Below, in pieces: positions 6,152 to 9,268 of a stretch of DNA of 9,268 nt (position 1 is the stretch's first letter; each line of letters begins with the position of its first letter). This DNA comes from Bacteroidota bacterium (GTDB taxonomy: Bacteria > Bacteroidota > Ignavibacteria > Ignavibacteriales > Ignavibacteriaceae): assembly GCA_023433685.1 (NCBI GenBank), contig JAEYUD010000186.1:1-9268 (forward strand), written 5' to 3'. The position numbers were made by a program, and so were the translations under genes. The notes beneath the pieces were generated by a model that ran no database searches, was not told the DNA's origin, and saw nothing but the letters and a program-made list of their open reading frames with translations.

Positions 6152-6173
6152 AAAAAACCCGCTCAAGGCGGGT
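6152..6173 (-). terminator. Intrinsic terminator of the metK riboswitch
   Basis: On the - strand ACCCGC (6168-6173) pairs with GCGGGT (6157-6162) around a CTTGA loop, followed by six T. It lies just after the aptamer and about 180 nt before the metK ATG, so transcripts stopping here would not contain metK. The preceding AAGGCG (6175-6180) is complementary to CGCCTT (6165-6170), forming an antiterminator that is mutually exclusive with this stem. Confidence 0.85.
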
Positions 6174-6174
6174 A

Positions 6175-6226
6175 CGCCTTTAGCTCTTGTTTTAAGTCGC
6201 GGCAAGTAGCTTTCTAAATCACGACC
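6175..6226 (-). ncRNA. SAM-II-type riboswitch aptamer upstream of metK
   Basis: The - strand shows the complete SAM-II H-pseudoknot. P1 is GUCGUG (6220-6225) with CGCGAC (6196-6201), six pairs including one G-U. L1 begins AUUUA. P2 is AGCU(A)CUUG (6203-6211) with CAAGAGCU (6182-6189), eight pairs with one bulged A. L3 is UUAAAA, and the 3' end reads GCUAAAGG. The conserved GUGAUUU, CUUGC, UUAAA and GCUAAA blocks match the SAM-II consensus as I remember it. The position directly ahead of metK fits the ligand: SAM binding should favour the terminator at 6152-6173. SAM-II is best known from alphaproteobacteria and often acts at translation; here the platform looks transcriptional. The class call rests on motif recall and manual folding. 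Confidence 0.82.
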
Positions 6227-6230
6227 GGTA

Positions 6231-6251
6231 GATTAAAGAATTACTTTAATC
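6231..6251 (-). other. 5'-end hairpin of the metK leader
   Basis: A perfect 8-bp inverted repeat, GATTAAAG/CTTTAATC, with a 5-nt loop lies between the predicted transcription start (about 6254) and the aptamer. It may stabilise or insulate the leader RNA. Confidence 0.6.
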
Positions 6252-6260
6252 ACGAATGTT

Positions 6261-6289
6261 AATATACAACGCAGAATCTTTAAAGTCAA
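6261..6289 (-). promoter_or_regulatory. metK promoter, sigma70-type
   Basis: TTGACT (6284-6289) and TATATT (6261-6266) on the - strand are separated by exactly 17 bp. Predicted initiation near 6254 places the aptamer about 28 nt into the transcript. The form is canonical rather than the -33/-7 type of Bacteroidetes. Confidence 0.8.
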
Positions 6290-6300
6290 TAGGGTAGGGC

Positions 6301-6549
6301 ATATTTTTTCAAATTATTTTAAAGTCAGCCTTAATTATCAAGTTGCTGGACTCATATTACCGCATCCCACACCTCAGTGCAGTTTTGAACCCTTGGCATG
6401 GAGGGGTTCTCTGAACTTGAACCGCGCGAGGAACACCCGGTTTCCCTTCGATTTGTTCTCGAAAATATAGCCGTTCGCCGGAAGAAGATTGAAAACCGGC
6501 TTCACCAGGCGAATGTGAAGCCATGTGGCACTTCCTTTGCGAATCATAC
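6301..6549. other. Gene-poor region between the metK promoter and the type IX-secreted gene
   Basis: No convincing gene is seen. Weak open frames exist on both strands: a + strand frame from 6398 that runs into the neighbouring gene, and a 55-codon - strand frame, 6357-6524. Neither has a Shine-Dalgarno site or a recognisable product. Several inverted repeats are present: AACCC/GGGTT around 6389-6409, CCGGTTT/AAACCGG (6437-6443 and 6493-6499), and GGCTTCAC/GTGAAGCC. The dense pairing is more like a structured noncoding or repeat element than a gene. Confidence 0.5.
6498..6522 (-). terminator. Possible terminator for the type IX-secreted gene pair
   Basis: A perfect 8-bp stem (GGCTTCAC/GTGAAGCC) with a 9-nt loop begins 28 bp after the stop at 6550. 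On the - strand it is followed by GGTTTTC, a short T-run offset by two bases. It is the only candidate 3' end for these genes. Confidence 0.4.
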
Positions 6550-8421
6550 TTACTTAATAAAAAGCATCTTGTCAGACTTGATGAATACGGGTTTCAAGTT
6601 TGCATCCCTGACAGTCAGGTTGTAGAAATATACTCCTGATGACATGTCATTCATTGTTCCTGTCTTTCCCGGAGTGAAATCCCTCTCATGCTCTCCCGCC
6701 GGTAGCCAGCCGTTGTTCAACACTGCCACGGTTGCCCCGTTTACATCGTAAACCCTCAGGATCACCTCTCCCGGTTCTTCAAGCCTGAATCTTATCGTTG
6801 TCGATGGATTAAAAGGATTTGGATAGTTTTGGTAAAGTACCACTCCCTTGGGTGAAAGTTCTCCTCCTTCGGCAATGTCTGTAAGTACCACCGTTACACT
6901 GTCCCATTTGCTTACGAGTCCCTGGTTATCCTTCGCTGTGATCTTGTAAGTATAGTTTCCCGTTGGATCAGAGAGTGAATCGGTAAACATTGTGTCTCTG
7001 CCTGAATATATCCTGTTTAAGTCTCCCGGGATGAAATAAGGGTCTCGCCCCCTGTGAAGCGAAAATGAATTAAAATCCGCCTCCGTGCCTCCCCGCCAGT
7101 GAATCTCCATTCTCCCCTCGCCTTTTAGGAGAGTGCCGGAGGCATCCCCAAGGGAGGGTAACGGGGGTGAGGTAACAAGAGTAAATCTTGGTTTCTTCGG
7201 TGCCAAGTCCAGATAGTCGTATCTCTGACCGTAGGGACCGCCATATCTTCCTATATCACTTCTGGTTCCGTCAACATCAAGGATGTTCGGGTCGCCGGCA
7301 TCAATGAGGGGGGAGTACATCTGAAGCCGGTAGTTGCTGCTGTCGGTACCCTCATACATCGGGTCAAACGAGGTGTAGATCAGAGTATCGGGATTAAGTT
7401 TTGAAATGTCATTTGAGATTGTGCCGTTGCCGTAGAAGTTGTTGTAACTGATGTTGCCTTTGACCACCCCCTCTTGGTTGAGGTTAAATACAACTTCGCA
7501 TGAGTCAACTGAATTATTGAGAAAGATTAAAGGTGTATATGAAGTATATGGCTGTATTGCAACCTTATGGTTGTTAATTATGTTGTTTTCTATCTTTCCT
7601 CTGGCATATTCAATTCCAATTGACCCCGGTCGTCCATTAGCTATTAAATTGTTAAAAAAGGATGCAGTACTCCCTCCTAATATGCTCAAATAAAGACCTG
7701 TCATATCGCTAAGTAAAACCAAATTATTTTTAAATACTCCATAATTTACCATTAATCCAAAAGTCGATTTACTAATAAGATTTTTATCTATATTCAGGGT
7801 TGAAGCACCTGTTGAGAACTTCGTCCCAACTGCAATTTCGGGACCGTTGAAAATATTACTGAATATTTCCCCTCTCCCAGACCAAATGTCTATAGCATAG
7901 TAAAAACCACCGGAAAACTTATTGAAGCGAATTTTAATATCAGTTGGTCCCCCTAATCCTGTCAACCAGACACCAGAATGGGCTGTTGAAGTTGAGATGG
8001 TTTTTATCATCATATTTTCCAAGATGAAATTATCTGTAATCCTAAATGCGAATTTTTCATCAAACTGAGGGAACCCTCTCAAATCCACAATGCAGCTGTC
8101 AACATCAACACCAATTATCGCAAGGTCTCTTCCTTGGTGTTCTGATACCACCTGCTCTCTGTAAATACCTGTCCCTATCAGTATCGTGTCACCGCTTTCA
8201 CACATGTCTACAACTTTCTGTATGCTGTCAGATGCCGTTGCCCAGCTTGTGTATGGATACACAGGCGTGGGGTTGCCCGCTTTCACATAGCGGATGGTCG
8301 AGTATCCTGTGGTACTGAACAATAATACCAGAAATATCGATAAAATCGGAGACTTCACCGGACTTGGCATCCCGGAGTGTCCAATCCTTTGTGATATTGT
8401 ATTTGTTCTTGTCTCTTTCAT
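6550..8421 (-). CDS. Type IX-secreted parallel beta-helix protein with C-terminal sorting domain (623 residues)
   Basis: A surface or secreted protein of unknown substrate. A hydrophobic signal segment lies at about 25-40 (ILSIFLVLLFSTTGYS) behind a long N-region; Met18 (8370) would give a more usual signal peptide, but the ATG at 8421 overlaps the preceding stop by 4 bp, so coupling favours it. Residues about 41-385 resemble a right-handed beta-helix: IRYVKAG...YTSWATASDSIQKVVD, ESGDTILIGTGIYREQV, repeated short N/I-rich rungs, then SPLIDAGDPN. Residues 416-437 look like an inserted palindromic repeat. A fibronectin III-like domain follows (about 438-513, WRGGTEADFNSFSLHRG ... YTYKITAKDNQG). 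The C-terminal ~95 residues are a type A sorting domain (YQNYPNPFNPSTTIRF ... SSGVYFYNLT). No catalytic residues were identified. The beta-helix part is visibly more AT-rich than the ends. Confidence 0.87.
   Translation of the reverse strand: MKETRTNTISQRIGHSGMPSPVKSPILSIFLVLLFSTTGYSTIRYVKAGNPTPVYPYTSWATASDSIQKVVDMCESGDTILIGTGIYREQVVSEHQGRDLAIIGVDVDSCIVDLRGFPQFDEKFAFRITDNFILENMMIKTISTSTAHSGVWLTGLGGPTDIKIRFNKFSGGFYYAIDIWSGRGEIFSNIFNGPEIAVGTKFSTGASTLNIDKNLISKSTFGLMVNYGVFKNNLVLLSDMTGLYLSILGGSTASFFNNLIANGRPGSIGIEYARGKIENNIINNHKVAIQPYTSYTPLIFLNNSVDSCEVVFNLNQEGVVKGNISYNNFYGNGTISNDISKLNPDTLIYTSFDPMYEGTDSSNYRLQMYSPLIDAGDPNILDVDGTRSDIGRYGGPYGQRYDYLDLAPKKPRFTLVTSPPLPSLGDASGTLLKGEGRMEIHWRGGTEADFNSFSLHRGRDPYFIPGDLNRIYSGRDTMFTDSLSDPTGNYTYKITAKDNQGLVSKWDSVTVVLTDIAEGGELSPKGVVLYQNYPNPFNPSTTIRFRLEEPGEVILRVYDVNGATVAVLNNGWLPAGEHERDFTPGKTGTMNDMSSGVYFYNLTVRDANLKPVFIKSDKMLFIK
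7112..7176 (-). repeat. Palindrome-rich repeat-like insert inside the beta-helix gene
   Basis: A C-rich then G-rich stretch on the coding strand contains CCTCACCCCC, CTCCCTTGGGGA, TGCC/GGCA, and CTCTCC ... GGGGAG, which pair as stem-loops. It is translated as TSPPLPSLGD...LLKGEGR (residues about 417-437). This resembles the widespread intergenic palindromic elements whose chance translation reads SPPLPS...GEG. It sits exactly in the linker between the beta-helix and the FN3-like domain and keeps the frame open. Confidence 0.6.
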
Positions 8422-9268
8422 TTCAAAATCACCATCTTTTTGTTGATGCTTATTTCATTAACTCTCATTGCGTATATATACACTCCGCTTGCAAGTTTAT
8501 CCGACTCAATCACTGTCTTGTATCTGCCCGGTGACTTTTGCTCATTCACCAATTGCTTTACCAATCTGCCGGCCATATCATACAGAGTAATCGTTACAAG
8601 ACCCTCCTTCGGCAAAGTGTACTCTATCACCGTCGAACTGTTAAACGGATTCGGGTAGTTTTGCGTCATTGAGTATTCGGTTATTGTTTCCACAGGTTTA
8701 TGTTCTTTCCTTACGGTAAACCTGTTACCGTGCCTCTTCATCAAGGCATTCATACCCTCTTTATTTAGTGTGGTTACTGTACCTGCGTCATTCTTCATCG
8801 CTTTGTTCTGTGTTGCACCTCTTAGAGCAATCGTCATCTCTTCGGTTTGTGCGTGGTACCGGTCTTCGGGTGTAAGTGTGTTTGCCGTATTCACTGATGC
8901 AAGCAGCTGCGCCTCAGGGAGGTTGTCGTTGTCTGCTTCCATATAAACCTTAAGCTTTTTAAGGGTTTTTAACACATTGGTATCTGCTGCCACACCCAGC
9001 ACTGAGTCTGTCTTTTGAATCAAAAGGAACAGTTTCTCACCCTTGTTGTTTGAGAGTTTTCCGCTCCTGTACATCCCCCGCAAAGGTAGTGTGTTTACCG
9101 CAATAGTATCATTAGTTACGGTAAGAGACATCTGTTGGTATTCCGTATACGCACTGTCGTACATGCCTGCTGCCATATATCTCTCCGCCCGCTCTCCTCC
9201 CGTTCCGGGTACTGCATTACTCATTCTGTGCAGCGTGTCCGTGAATGATAATGTACTCAGATTTATTA
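8418..9268 (-). CDS. Type IX-secreted protein, C-terminal part (5' end outside window)
   Basis: The frame stays open through the right edge (codons before the Met at 9224 read INLSTLSFTDTLHR), so that Met is probably internal and this is the last ~283 residues of a longer protein. The visible N-terminal part has a helical, TPR-like look (ERYMAAGMYDSAYTEYQQMS) followed by low-identity helical sequence with no recognised domain. The last ~80 residues are a type A sorting domain: SMTQNYPNPFNSSTVIEYTL, ITLYDMAGRLVKQLV, LASGVYIYAMRV, and the basic end NKKMVILK. This domain directs export across the outer membrane by the type IX (Por) system and is usually cleaved or used for anchoring. The stop overlaps the ATG of the beta-helix gene (ATGA), so the two form one transcriptional unit. 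Confidence 0.82.
   Translation of the reverse strand, partial: INLSTLSFTDTLHRMSNAVPGTGGERAERYMAAGMYDSAYTEYQQMSLTVTNDTIAVNTLPLRGMYRSGKLSNNKGEKLFLLIQKTDSVLGVAADTNVLKTLKKLKVYMEADNDNLPEAQLLASVNTANTLTPEDRYHAQTEEMTIALRGATQNKAMKNDAGTVTTLNKEGMNALMKRHGNRFTVRKEHKPVETITEYSMTQNYPNPFNSSTVIEYTLPKEGLVTITLYDMAGRLVKQLVNEQKSPGRYKTVIESDKLASGVYIYAMRVNEISINKKMVILK

Noticed and set aside
6398..6625. 75-codon + strand frame with a fairly natural amino-acid mix
   Set aside because: No Shine-Dalgarno, overlaps the 3' end of the beta-helix gene by 76 bp, and no recognisable product; kept only as part of the gap finding.

Overview
The window looks like chromosomal DNA from a member of the FCB superphylum, most likely Ignavibacteria or a close Chlorobi/Bacteroidota relative. 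Three observations support this. Two proteins end in type IX secretion (Por) sorting domains with the YQNYPNPFN-type motif. The LPS-export genes include a long OstA-like protein rather than a short LptA. Clear Shine-Dalgarno sequences and a canonical -35/-10 promoter are present, which argues against core Bacteroidetes. The lineage is an inference; no rRNA or other marker gene is present.

Layout. Positions 1-2536 (+ strand) hold an LPS-transport operon: the end of lptC, an OstA-like periplasmic protein and lptB, with overlapping ends. Positions 2537-2783 are a repeat-rich convergent intergenic region: two heptanucleotide arrays, a strong terminator and a 20-bp tandem repeat made of 10-bp half units. 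Positions 2784-4729 (- strand) hold a small exported HEAT-repeat protein and two adjacent paralogues of an unrecognised family with an N-terminal helix-turn-helix-like region. Positions 4813-5973 (- strand) are metK, encoding S-adenosylmethionine synthetase.

The metK leader, about 5974-6290, is the most interesting stretch. A TTGACT-17-TATATT promoter is followed by a 5' hairpin, a SAM-II-type H-pseudoknot aptamer, an intrinsic terminator with a competing antiterminator, a GCAA-capped hairpin, and then a second element with the same pseudoknot topology. This reads as product-feedback control of SAM synthesis, possibly through tandem aptamers. Positions 6301-6549 hold no convincing gene. Positions 6550-9268 (- strand) are two overlapping genes for type IX-secreted proteins: a parallel beta-helix protein and the C-terminal part of a second protein that runs off the window. 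The beta-helix protein appears to carry an in-frame palindromic repeat in its linker.

No CRISPR array, tRNA, rRNA, transposase or phage gene was seen.
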